Shown: piece after piece, positions 1 to 6,930 of the stretch
Position numbering within the stretch: the stretch's first letter is position 1
How the letters are laid out: each line of letters opens with the position of its first letter
From: Bordetella parapertussis
GTDB lineage: Bacteria > Pseudomonadota > Gammaproteobacteria > Burkholderiales > SG8-39
Assembly (NCBI GenBank): GCA_945906975.1
Contig: CAMDRY010000016.1
Span: forward strand, 1 to 21,100
DNA length: 21,100 nt
Direction: 5' to 3'
The notes under the pieces: model-generated
Databases searched by the model: none
The model's input: only the letters and a program-made list of their open reading frames with translations
Told to the model about the DNA's origin: nothing
Translations under genes and position numbers: made by a program

Positions 1-428
1 TGCCCTACAAGACCGCACCGCAACTGATGACCGACACCATCAGCGGGCAGATTCCGGTGGGCTTCACCATCCTCGCGACCATTTCGAACAATGTGAAGTC
101 CGGCAAACTCCGGTTGCTGGCGATCTATAACTCGCAGCGCTACCCGCTGATTCCGGATGTGCCCACCCTGACCGAAGCGGCTCCCGGTTACGAGCCGCCA
201 CCGGGCTGGATGGGTTATCTCGGGCCCGCCAATATGCCGCAGCCGCTGGTGATGCGACTGAACACAGAGATGGCAAAGTACTACAGCGAACCGCTGATGC
301 AGTCGCGCGCCGATGCTGCGGGCATCATGCTGGGCAACACCACGCCCTCGGAGTTCGCAGAGAATCTCAGGCGCGAGTTTGCGTACGCAGGGCGCGCCGT
401 CAAGGCGGCGGGGATTCAACCGGAATAG
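1..428 (+). CDS. Bug/TctC-family tripartite tricarboxylate transporter substrate-binding protein, C-terminal part
   Basis: The gene is cut by the left edge of the window; about 141 C-terminal codons are visible, in the frame beginning at base 3. The visible part opens with PYKTAPQL, the family's usual (V)PYK(G/T) segment, and continues with SGKLRLLAI, PDVPTLTEA and a GWMGYLGPANMPQPLV segment. These match the second lobe of Bug periplasmic receptors in order. The protein ends with KAAGIQPE, a typical Bug C-terminus. Such receptors capture carboxylates or other small organic solutes in the periplasm for TctAB-type carriers. The ligand cannot be told from sequence. It lies 132 bases upstream of an IclR-type regulator and may end an earlier transcription unit. 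Family assignment is firm; the N-terminus and signal peptide are outside the window. Confidence 0.9.
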   Translation, partial: PYKTAPQLMTDTISGQIPVGFTILATISNNVKSGKLRLLAIYNSQRYPLIPDVPTLTEAAPGYEPPPGWMGYLGPANMPQPLVMRLNTEMAKYYSEPLMQSRADAAGIMLGNTTPSEFAENLRREFAYAGRAVKAAGIQPE

Positions 429-486
429 CAGGGCGTTTTCACGCGGTACCCTTTACACCGCAGACCCCATTTCACCGCATTACCCA

Positions 487-531
487 TTTCACATATATGA
501 ATTCCGGGCAGTCAATTTCACATATGTGAAA
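487..531. promoter_or_regulatory. Doubled palindromic operator candidate upstream of the IclR-family gene
   Basis: Bases 516-531 form a perfect 16-bp palindrome, TTTCACATATGTGAAA. An imperfect copy, TTTCACATATATGAAT, lies at 487-502, 29 bp away centre to centre, differing at two positions. A further half site, ATTTCAC, occurs at 469-475. The perfect copy ends 29 bases before the start codon of the IclR-family gene. IclR-family proteins bind palindromes near their own promoters, often as two dimers, so autoregulation is the natural inference. No binding data are implied. Confidence 0.6.
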
Positions 532-560
532 CCGGCTTAAACCCGGTTATCATCCCGTGC

Positions 561-1361
561 ATGGCTCTTCCCCTGGTCAAGTCCGCCCATCGCGTGGTGC
601 AGATATTCGAGTTTTTCGCCCAGCGGCAGGCGCCGGCCGGCCTGATGGACGTGGCCCGCGCACTGGGCAGCCCGGCCTCGAGCACGTCGGCTCTTCTGGG
701 CACGCTGGAGAGGCTCGGTTACCTGGAATATGACCGTCACGGGCGCACCTACATGCCCACGTTGCGGGCGGCGCTTCTCGGCATCTGGGTAAATGATTTA
801 TTGCTCAACGACGGCACGGTGCTTCGCCTGATGGTGGAACTGCGCGAGAAAACCGGAGAGACGGTGGTGCTGGGGGCGCAAAGCGGCCTGCAGGTGCAAT
901 ACATTCACGTGATGCACTCGCTCATTCGCCGCTCCGGGCCGGAGGTGGCCACCGGGCGACTGCGGCCTTTGCTGCGCTCTGCGGTGGGCCAGTTGATACT
1001 TAGTCTGAAGGATGATCGGGAAGTCACCGCGCTTGCGCGGCGCATCAATGCCGAGGAAAAGAATCCCGCCAACCGCATGCGCATCGATGATCTGCTGCGC
1101 AAAGTCGAAGCCTGTCGCCGCGACGGATACGGTTACACCGAAGGGGCTACCACCCCGGGGGCGGGCATCGTCGCCGTGCTGCTGCCGACGCCGCCGCATC
1201 AGCCGCCGATCGCGCTGGGCATAGGCACGGCATTGAAGAAGCTGCGCGAACAGAAACTCAATTACCTGACTGCGCTTCGCGATGGCGTGAAGGCGCACGG
1301 CAGGCAGATCGGCGTCCCGGCGCCAGCACGCGTTGCGGGTTCAAGGCGCGCCGCGCGCTGA
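561..1361 (+). CDS. IclR-family transcriptional regulator
   Basis: The 266-residue protein has the usual length and two-domain layout of the family. Residues about 5-65 form the winged helix-turn-helix (KSAHRVVQIFEFF, then DVARALGSPASSTSALLGTLERLGYL, then a wing with GRTYMPT). Residues about 80-250 form the effector-binding domain, with GETVVLGAQ, an R-PLLRSAVGQLIL stretch and a GYTEGATTPGAGIVAVLLP segment. These match IclR regulators that sense small organic acids. The family normally controls an adjacent catabolic operon and its own gene. Here a nine-gene catabolic run starts 147 bases downstream on the same strand and a doubled palindrome lies just upstream, so local control is likely. The inducer is unknown. 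The ATG at 561 has no strong Shine-Dalgarno sequence. Confidence 0.9.
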   Translation: MALPLVKSAHRVVQIFEFFAQRQAPAGLMDVARALGSPASSTSALLGTLERLGYLEYDRHGRTYMPTLRAALLGIWVNDLLLNDGTVLRLMVELREKTGETVVLGAQSGLQVQYIHVMHSLIRRSGPEVATGRLRPLLRSAVGQLILSLKDDREVTALARRINAEEKNPANRMRIDDLLRKVEACRRDGYGYTEGATTPGAGIVAVLLPTPPHQPPIALGIGTALKKLREQKLNYLTALRDGVKAHGRQIGVPAPARVAGSRRAAR

Positions 1362-1378
1362 CCCGCCGCACGGCGTCT

Positions 1379-1421
1379 TGTCAATCCCCCTTGCCCTGCC
1401 CGAATCGACGCGGGATTGACA
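1379..1421. promoter_or_regulatory. 10-bp inverted repeat overlapping a consensus -35 box
   Basis: The arms TGTCAATCCC (1379-1388) and GGGATTGACA (1412-1421) are perfect inverted repeats separated by 23 bases, just after the stop of the IclR-family gene. The right arm contains TTGACA (1416-1421), an exact sigma-70 -35 hexamer, although the best -10 match 17 bases on (CAGCAT) is poor. It may be an operator or promoter for the downstream operon, or a weak terminator for the regulator gene. No T-tract follows it. Confidence 0.35.
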
Positions 1422-1508
1422 CTGCCCGCGGCTCGGTCCAGCATCGCCGCTCTTTCGCTTTTTCACTCTTTCGTTCCGCCATTTCACCCAGCATTCGCCG
1501 GAGAGTCC

Positions 1509-2870
1509 ATGCCCACCACGCTTGATTGCAGCATCATGAAACATATTTTCGGCACCCATCGCATGCGCGAGGTGTTCGATTCGCGCCGCTTGCTGCAAAG
1601 CTGGCTGGATGTGTGGGCGGCGCTGGCCGAAGCGGAAGCCGACGGTGGCTTGATTCCTGCCGAGGCGGCAGCAAAAATCCGTTCGGTGGCCAAAGCGGAA
1701 CTCTACGATATCGAGGCGATCGGCCGGGGCGTTGAATCCGGACGCCACATCCTGATGCCTTCGATTCGCGCGCTGACGGAAAAAGCGGGCGATGCCGGCA
1801 AGTACGTGCATTGGGGCACCACGTCGCAGGATATTTTCGATACCGGGCTGGTGCTGCAGATTCGTGATGCGCTGGCCATCATCGAGGATGAGGTTCGCGC
1901 GCAGATCGGTTTTCTGCTGCCGCTGGCCGAACGCTACAAATCGCACGCCATGGCCGGGCGCACGCACTGGCAGCATGCGGTGCCCATTACTTTCGGGCTG
2001 AAGGTCGCATTCTGGATCGACGAACTCTCCCGCCACCTCGAGCGCCTGGAGCGCATGCGCAAGGTGGTGCTGGTCTGTCAGATGAGCGGTTCGGCCGGCA
2101 CATTTGCCTCGCTGGGTGCGAAAGCGCCGGCGGTGCAGGAAGCCTTTGCCAAACGCGTGGGGCTGCCGCTGCCCGATGCGCCCTGGTACAACATCCGCGA
2201 CAATTTTTCGGAACTGGTCTCCACGCTGGGCATGATTGCCGCGACCACCGAGCGCATCTGCAATGAAACCGGCAGACTTTCCTCCACCGAAATCGGCGAA
2301 GTCTGGGAGCCGCAGACCAAGACCCAGGTGGGTTCGTCCGCCATGCCGCAGAAACGCAACCCCATCAACGGCGAGCGCGCGGTGGCCAATTGCCACCTGG
2401 TGAGGGGTCTCGTGCCGGTGATGCAGGGCCTGATGGTAGTGGCGCACGAGCGCGACATGTCGGTGACCGCGGCCGAGTGGCTGCTGATGCCGCAGGTCTT
2501 CATACTGCTCGATGGCGCGCTGTCTCTTTCGCATCGCATTCTCGAGGACCTGCAGGTCGATCCGGTGCGCATGACGAAGAATCTCGCGCTCACGGGCGGA
2601 GGCATTGTTTCCGAGGCGGTGATGTACGGCCTGGGCTGGAAGATGGGGCGCGGCGAGGCGCACGAACTGACCATCAAGATGGCGCGCGAAGCGCATGCCC
2701 AGCAGAAGGAACTGATCGACGTGATGCTGGCCAACAAAGAGGTCTGCAAAATCCTTTCCGAGCAGGAGATGCGCGAACTGGTGACACCGGAAAATTATCT
2801 GGGTGTCGCGCAATCGGTGGTCGAGCGGGTGGTGAGCCGCGCAGCCGCGCAACTCAAAGCCAAACGCTGA
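1509..2870 (+). CDS. Fumarase/aspartase-superfamily lyase (adenylosuccinate lyase / carboxymuconate cycloisomerase-like)
   Basis: A 453-residue protein if started at the ATG at 1509, which follows a GGAGAG motif at 1500-1505. The open frame extends back to 1416, but those 31 extra residues resemble no family N-terminus. Three superfamily signatures are present in order: HWGTTSQD (residues 101-108), GRTHWQHA (150-157) and the flexible-loop signature GSSAMPQKRNP (275-285). Members of this superfamily are homotetramers that remove a group from a succinyl-type substrate to give fumarate, or cyclise carboxymuconate. Length and motifs place it near PurB and PcaB. The neighbours (PrpD, LeuCD-like, CoA enzymes) suggest a catabolic rather than purine role, and no other protocatechuate genes are present. 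It appears to be the first gene of the operon. The exact substrate is unknown. Confidence 0.85.
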   Translation: MPTTLDCSIMKHIFGTHRMREVFDSRRLLQSWLDVWAALAEAEADGGLIPAEAAAKIRSVAKAELYDIEAIGRGVESGRHILMPSIRALTEKAGDAGKYVHWGTTSQDIFDTGLVLQIRDALAIIEDEVRAQIGFLLPLAERYKSHAMAGRTHWQHAVPITFGLKVAFWIDELSRHLERLERMRKVVLVCQMSGSAGTFASLGAKAPAVQEAFAKRVGLPLPDAPWYNIRDNFSELVSTLGMIAATTERICNETGRLSSTEIGEVWEPQTKTQVGSSAMPQKRNPINGERAVANCHLVRGLVPVMQGLMVVAHERDMSVTAAEWLLMPQVFILLDGALSLSHRILEDLQVDPVRMTKNLALTGGGIVSEAVMYGLGWKMGRGEAHELTIKMAREAHAQQKELIDVMLANKEVCKILSEQEMRELVTPENYLGVAQSVVERVVSRAAAQLKAKR

Positions 2871-2880
2871 AAGGCTGCGC

Positions 2881-4200
2881 GTGGATCAATCTCCCAAGGT
2901 AACCGGCGATCTCGCCGCGGAAATCGCGGCAACGCTCCCTGCATTGGCGCGGCTTTCCGATCGCGACGCTGTGGCGCTGAGGCTGGCTGACACGGCAGCC
3001 TGCGCGCTGGGCGCCGAGGCGCTTGCCGATCATTCAACGGGCGAGGAGGGAACCATCGTGCGGGTGCGGCGCTACGCATCATGGGGCCAAGGGCCCTGCA
3101 CAGTCTGGGCTGACGGCAAGGGAGCCAGCCTGGATGACGCCAGCTTGCGAAATTCCGTTGCCGCGCGCTACCTCGATTACAACGACACCTATGTGGGTCG
3201 GGCTGTCACGCATCCGAGCGACATGATTCCCGCGCTGGTCGCGCTGGCCGAGGAAAGAAACCTAGGCTGGGAAAGGCTGATCGGAGCGATCACCGTGGGC
3301 TACGAAGTCATGTGCCGGCTCGCCGATCAGGCCCAGGTCTCCAGCCACGGTTTCGACGGCTCCACGCTGACGCCGCTGGGCGCCGCGGCCGGTGCGGCGT
3401 GGTTGCTCGGAATGGATCCAAAAAGCTCAGCCGCGACACTTTGTATTGCCGCGCTGGATGCCGGGACGCTGCGCTCGGTGCGCCAGGGAAAGCTCTCTGA
3501 CTGGAAAGCGGTGGCCTCCGGCCGCGGCGCGATGAAAGGCGTGTTCGCCGCGCGCATGGTGGCCGCGGGCTGTCACTCGCCGGAAAATGTTTTCGAAGGG
3601 AAAGATGGTTTCTGCGAGCGCATCAGTGGTCCGCTGACGATCAGTGCGGACGCGCCGGCGCGCCTGCCGCGGACCCTGCTCAAGAAGTATCCGGTGCAGA
3701 TTTTCATTCAGGGCCTGATCGAACTTGCGCAGCAGCTGCGCGCGGATTTGCAGGGGTCCAAGGATGAAATCGAGTCCATCGCCGTGGGCATGTCGAAACC
3801 GGCGATGGAAATGCTCGGCGGCCCCGGCGCGCGCAAGGGAAAGATCAATCGCGAAACGGCCGATCACACACCCGGATTCGCCATTGGCGCAGTGCTCCTC
3901 AAGGGTCGCCTGTCGCATGAGGACTACGACGCGTTGCTGGCGGATGACAAGGTCCTCGGGCTGATGGCCAACATCGGCCTGGGGGAAGACGCGGAGGCAA
4001 CGAAGGCCTATCCGCGCAGTTTCCGCGCGGCGCTGACCGCGAAGCTCAAAGGTGGCAGGACGCTGGTTGTTGCGCAGGCAGGGCCGGCCGCCATGGATGC
4101 GGCGTCGTTTGCGAAGAAGCTCGACGAACTGTGGCCAAAGGGGCGGGTGCGCAGCTGGCCCTGGAAGTTGCCGGGCGATGCGCCGCGCTTCCCGGGATGA
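2881..4200 (+). CDS. MmgE/PrpD-family protein (2-methylcitrate dehydratase-like)
   Basis: A 439-residue protein with a GTG start, 10 bases after the lyase gene. The family core is visible: ARYLDYNDTYVGR with THPSD at about residues 95-114, a GKLSDWKAVASGRGAMKGVF segment split over about 203-222, and KKYPVQIFIQGLIELA in the second domain. The family includes 2-methylcitrate dehydratase (PrpD), cis-aconitate decarboxylase and iminodisuccinate epimerase, all acting on polycarboxylates without a metal cluster. There is no methylcitrate synthase or methylisocitrate lyase nearby, so a propionate role is not supported. Its place between a fumarase-type lyase and an aconitase-like pair argues for dehydration, epimerisation or decarboxylation of a branched di- or tricarboxylate. 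The family is clear, the reaction is not. Confidence 0.85.
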   Translation: MDQSPKVTGDLAAEIAATLPALARLSDRDAVALRLADTAACALGAEALADHSTGEEGTIVRVRRYASWGQGPCTVWADGKGASLDDASLRNSVAARYLDYNDTYVGRAVTHPSDMIPALVALAEERNLGWERLIGAITVGYEVMCRLADQAQVSSHGFDGSTLTPLGAAAGAAWLLGMDPKSSAATLCIAALDAGTLRSVRQGKLSDWKAVASGRGAMKGVFAARMVAAGCHSPENVFEGKDGFCERISGPLTISADAPARLPRTLLKKYPVQIFIQGLIELAQQLRADLQGSKDEIESIAVGMSKPAMEMLGGPGARKGKINRETADHTPGFAIGAVLLKGRLSHEDYDALLADDKVLGLMANIGLGEDAEATKAYPRSFRAALTAKLKGGRTLVVAQAGPAAMDAASFAKKLDELWPKGRVRSWPWKLPGDAPRFPG

Positions 4201-4221
4201 GTTTTTGAATTCGTTAATTTA

Positions 4222-4257
4222 AAAAGTAAAAACGTGAAAAGTAAAAACGTGAAAAGG
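4222..4257. repeat. A-rich 15-bp tandem repeat in an intergenic gap
   Basis: The unit AAAAGTAAAAACGTG is present twice without a mismatch (4222-4236 and 4237-4251), followed by a partial third copy AAAAGG (4252-4257) that also supplies the purine-rich ribosome-binding region for the LeuC-like gene. The 68-base gap is strikingly A-rich against its GC-rich surroundings. Copy number could vary by slippage and change expression of the gene behind it. Confidence 0.8.
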
Positions 4258-4268
4258 ACCGAAGTCAT

Positions 4269-5522
4269 ATGAACATGATCGAAAAAATAATGGCCAAGCG
4301 AAGCGGCCGCACAAAGGTCGCCGCCGGCGATGTCGTGGTCTGCGAAGTCGACTGCGCGCTGCTGCACGACCTGTCGGCGCGCAGCTGCCGCATCGTGTTC
4401 GAGAAGCAGGTTGGCGGCAAGATGCTGCACCCGGAGCGCATCGTCACCGTCATTGACCACCAGTTCTCGCCGCCGACCGAGGAGAAGGCTGCAATTCTGG
4501 TGGCGATCCGCGACTTCGCATGGAAGAACAACATGCCGCTCTACGACTGCGGCAGCGGCAACATCCACAATGTTGCGCTGCAGATGGGCCATATCCGTCC
4601 GGGCGACCTGGTGGTGGGCTCGGACAGCCACTCGCCGGTGCAGGGTGTGATGGGCGCGTTCTGCGCGTCGCTGGGCAACGATTCCTATGCGGCGACGGTG
4701 ATGCCTTATTCGAAATCGTGGTTCAAGGTGCCTGAGACGGTGCGCGTCGAGGTGACCGGCAAGACTCGGCCCGGCGTCACGGCGCGCGATGTTGCGCTGT
4801 GGCTGTGCGCCGAGATCGGCGAGGGACGCGTGAACTACCAGGCGGTCAAATTCTGCGGTGAGTACATCGAGTCGCTGCCTTTCTGGGACCGTTATCTCTT
4901 TCCGCTGATGGGCGTTGACATCGGTGCCAAGTGCGCCTACATCAACCCCGACAAGATCACCACGGATTTCGCCGACAGCGTGGGCTGCAAGGGCTACGAA
5001 GTCGAGGTCGACGATCCCGATACCAAATTCGTCGAAACCTGGACCTACGACATCAGCAAGCTCGAGCCGCAGATCTGCTTTCCAAGCACCGTGGGCAATG
5101 TGGCGCCGATCTCCAAATATGTAGGCACACCGATCAACTGGGCCGAACTGGGCGGGCATGGCGGCGGGCGGCTTGCCGACGTGGAGCAGGCGGCACAGGT
5201 GCTCAGAAAGAAATCCAAGAACGGGCACGTCTGTTTCAACATCGTTCCGGGCAGCCGGCATGTGTTCTCCGAGGCGGTGAAATCGGGCGCACTCTCGGCG
5301 CTGCACGAGGGCGGTGCCACCTGGTTTCCGGCCAGCACCGGCGCCAATCAGGCGGTCAACATGGGCGCGATGGCGGCGGGCGAAACCATGATCTCGACGC
5401 ATGTGCGCAACTTCCCGGGCCGCAATGGCAGCGCCAAGGCGCAGATGTTCCTTGCCTCCGCGTTGTCGGTGGCCGCCGCCGCAACCGCCGGAAAAATCAC
5501 TGATCCAAGGGAGTTCCTGTAA
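4269..5522 (+). CDS. Aconitase/isopropylmalate dehydratase large-subunit homologue lacking the Fe-S cysteines
   Basis: This 417-residue protein has the length and motif order of the type 2 LeuC/HacA large subunit. VIDHQFSPPT (62-70) matches the DH motif, GNIHNVALQMGHIRPGDLVVG (split over 97-117) and SDSH (118-121) match the DSH segment, and RNFPGR (380-385) matches the RNFxGR arginine motif. The three cluster cysteines are absent. The usual IGSCTN-R segment reads LGGHGGGR (294-301), with His297 in place of the first Cys. The usual PGCxxC segment reads PASTGANQ (354-361), with Ser and Ala or Gly in place of the other two. Eleven other cysteines exist but none is at these sites. The stop overlaps the LeuD-like start by one base (TAATG), so the two subunits are coupled. 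Likely a lyase or hydratase of unknown substrate working without a canonical [4Fe-4S] cluster. Confidence 0.85.
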   Translation: MNMIEKIMAKRSGRTKVAAGDVVVCEVDCALLHDLSARSCRIVFEKQVGGKMLHPERIVTVIDHQFSPPTEEKAAILVAIRDFAWKNNMPLYDCGSGNIHNVALQMGHIRPGDLVVGSDSHSPVQGVMGAFCASLGNDSYAATVMPYSKSWFKVPETVRVEVTGKTRPGVTARDVALWLCAEIGEGRVNYQAVKFCGEYIESLPFWDRYLFPLMGVDIGAKCAYINPDKITTDFADSVGCKGYEVEVDDPDTKFVETWTYDISKLEPQICFPSTVGNVAPISKYVGTPINWAELGGHGGGRLADVEQAAQVLRKKSKNGHVCFNIVPGSRHVFSEAVKSGALSALHEGGATWFPASTGANQAVNMGAMAAGETMISTHVRNFPGRNGSAKAQMFLASALSVAAAATAGKITDPREFL

Positions 5523-6052
5523 TGGCCAGCGAAAAAAAGATTGTCCCCATGAAGGGGCGCGCCTGGAAGTTTGGCGACAATGTTCCCACCGACAGCATCG
5601 TGCCCACTGCGGTGGTGCAGGGCACCATGGAAGTGATCCTTCCGCATGTGCTGGTGGATCTGAAACCGGAATTTCCGCCTGGCGTGAAGCAGGGCGACAT
5701 CATGGTTGCCGGACACCACTTCGGCCAGTCTTCCGGGCGTGGTGTGGCCTCCAAGGCCATCGCTGCCTCAGGCATTGTCTGCATCGTGGCGGAGAGTTTC
5801 GCGCGAACCTTTCTTCGCAACAGCTACGAAGTGGGTCTGCCGCTGCTCGAATGCCCCGGCGCCTCGGACCTCGCCAAGGATGGCGACATCGTCTACGTCG
5901 ACCTGGTGAAGGGCGTGGCGCGCAACGAAACCACGGGCGTGGAACTGAAGGCGCGGCCGGTGGCGCCCTTCCTGCTCACCATGCTCGAGGCCGGCGGCAT
6001 CATTCCGCTGGTGAAGAAAACCGGGCCGGATCTGGGCACGGGCGGAGCATGA
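5522..6052 (+). CDS. Isopropylmalate dehydratase small-subunit (LeuD)-like protein
   Basis: A 176-residue swivel-domain protein, close to the usual small-subunit length. It has FGDNVPTDSIVP (17-28), matching the GDN-DTD-I-P motif, then GDIMVAGHHFG (58-68), and AESFARTFLRNSYEVGLP (90-107), matching the SFAR-F-RN-GLP motif. The active-site loop, normally GCGSSREH, reads GQSSGRGV (68-75). The serine aligned with the aconitase catalytic base (Ser71) and the arginine (Arg73) are kept, while the second serine, Glu and His are replaced by Gly, Gly and Val. The start overlaps the stop of the LeuC-like gene, and its own stop overlaps the next ATG (ATGA at 6049-6052). It should pair with the cysteine-free large subunit. 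Family is clear; substrate is unknown. Confidence 0.88.
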   Translation: MASEKKIVPMKGRAWKFGDNVPTDSIVPTAVVQGTMEVILPHVLVDLKPEFPPGVKQGDIMVAGHHFGQSSGRGVASKAIAASGIVCIVAESFARTFLRNSYEVGLPLLECPGASDLAKDGDIVYVDLVKGVARNETTGVELKARPVAPFLLTMLEAGGIIPLVKKTGPDLGTGGA

Positions 6053-6849
6053 GCACCGTGTACAAATCACTGTTGATCGAGAAGAACGGTCCGGTGTGGC
6101 GCGTGGTGCTAAACCGTCCCGAGGTGAAAAATGCGCATGACCTCAATATGTTCAAGGAGCTGGTCGCTGCCTTCGATGAAGTGGAAGGAGACCCTGAGTG
6201 CCGTTGCGCGGTGTTGACCGGAAGCGGAAGCTTCTTCTGCTCAGGACAGGACCTGAAATTCACACGCAACGCCGATCAGCGCATGGCAGACGCTTATGGC
6301 CGCTGGAACCAGGCGGCGCGCCAGCGTATTCAACGCAATTACAAACCGGTGGTGGCGGCGGTCAATGGCCCGGCGATCGGCGGCGGCGTATACCTCGCCA
6401 CGGCTTGCGATCTGGTGGTTGCGGTGGATACCGCTTTCTTTCAGATGCGCGAGATCCAGGCCGGCAATCAAAGCGGCGGTGCTTATATCCACACCATAGG
6501 CCGGGCGCGATCGTTGGAGATGGCCTTGCTCGGGCGCCGCGTGCCCGCACCGCAGGCCGAATCGTGGGGCTTGATCAACCGCAGCGTGCCGGCGGCGGAG
6601 TTCGATGCCGCGGTGAAAGATTTCGTCGATGCGCTTGCCGAACTTCCCCCTCTGGCGATTCGCTACACCAAGAGCGCGAGCAATTTGTTGCTCGACATGG
6701 CGGGATTTTCCGCGCACCAGGACGCCGGCTCTCCGATGCAGCGCTACCTCGGTCTCACGCCCGACGGCCGCGAGGCCAAGATCGCTTTCAACGAGAAGCG
6801 CAAACCGAAATTCACCGGCGCCTATCCCAAGGCCGCGGACCAGAAATGA
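6049..6849 (+). CDS. Enoyl-CoA hydratase/isomerase-family protein
   Basis: A 266-residue crotonase-fold protein. VVLNRPEVKNAHD (19-31) is the family opening, and the two oxyanion-hole segments are CSGQDL (64-69) and NGPAIGGGVYLATACD (106-121). The alignment position of rat hydratase Glu144, normally in GGGCELA, is Tyr here (GGGVYLA), while Glu135 in MREIQAG aligns with Glu164. Loss of one of the two glutamates is common in crotonases that do isomerase, hydrolase or C-C cleavage chemistry, so simple enoyl hydration is not assured. The ATG at 6049 overlaps the preceding stop; the longer open frame running back to 5401 is an artefact over the LeuCD genes. The following CoA-transferase would supply its acyl-CoA substrate. 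Confidence 0.9.
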   Translation: MSTVYKSLLIEKNGPVWRVVLNRPEVKNAHDLNMFKELVAAFDEVEGDPECRCAVLTGSGSFFCSGQDLKFTRNADQRMADAYGRWNQAARQRIQRNYKPVVAAVNGPAIGGGVYLATACDLVVAVDTAFFQMREIQAGNQSGGAYIHTIGRARSLEMALLGRRVPAPQAESWGLINRSVPAAEFDAAVKDFVDALAELPPLAIRYTKSASNLLLDMAGFSAHQDAGSPMQRYLGLTPDGREAKIAFNEKRKPKFTGAYPKAADQK

Positions 6850-6930
6850 GGCGATAAATCTCGACAATTCCAAAAGCTATAAATCCTATTGACGTGGGAC
6901 AAATTTAGAAATTTATTTAAGGAGTGGGAT

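Noticed and set aside
1416..1508. N-terminal extension of the lyase
   Set aside because: The 31 residues do not resemble the family N-terminus and a GGAGAG motif precedes the ATG at 1509.
1341..2852. Long minus-strand open frame (503 codons)
   Set aside because: It lies antisense to the fumarase-superfamily lyase, is rich in His, Arg and Gln as expected for a GC-rich shadow frame, and shows no family motif.
1509..2870. Calling the lyase purB or pcaB
   Set aside because: The motifs are shared across the superfamily and the context supports neither purine synthesis nor protocatechuate breakdown.
2881..4200. Calling the MmgE/PrpD protein methylcitrate dehydratase prpD
   Set aside because: No prpB, prpC or acnD-type partner is in the window and the family has several other activities.
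4008..5402. Long minus-strand open frame (464 codons)
   Set aside because: It is antisense to the LeuC-like gene, with shadow-frame composition and no recognisable domain.
5401..6048. Upstream in-frame extension of the first crotonase as a fusion protein
   Set aside because: It overlaps the LeuC-like end and all of the LeuD-like gene in another frame, and crotonase homology starts exactly at the ATG at 6049.
4269..6052. Functional leucine-biosynthesis isopropylmalate dehydratase (leuCD)
   Set aside because: The cluster cysteines are missing, the LeuD loop is altered, and no leuB or leuA is nearby.
6861..6917. Sigma-70 promoter before the first CoA-transferase gene
   Set aside because: TCGACA with TATAAA has only an 11-base spacer, and TTGACG with TTTATT would start transcription at the ribosome-binding site.
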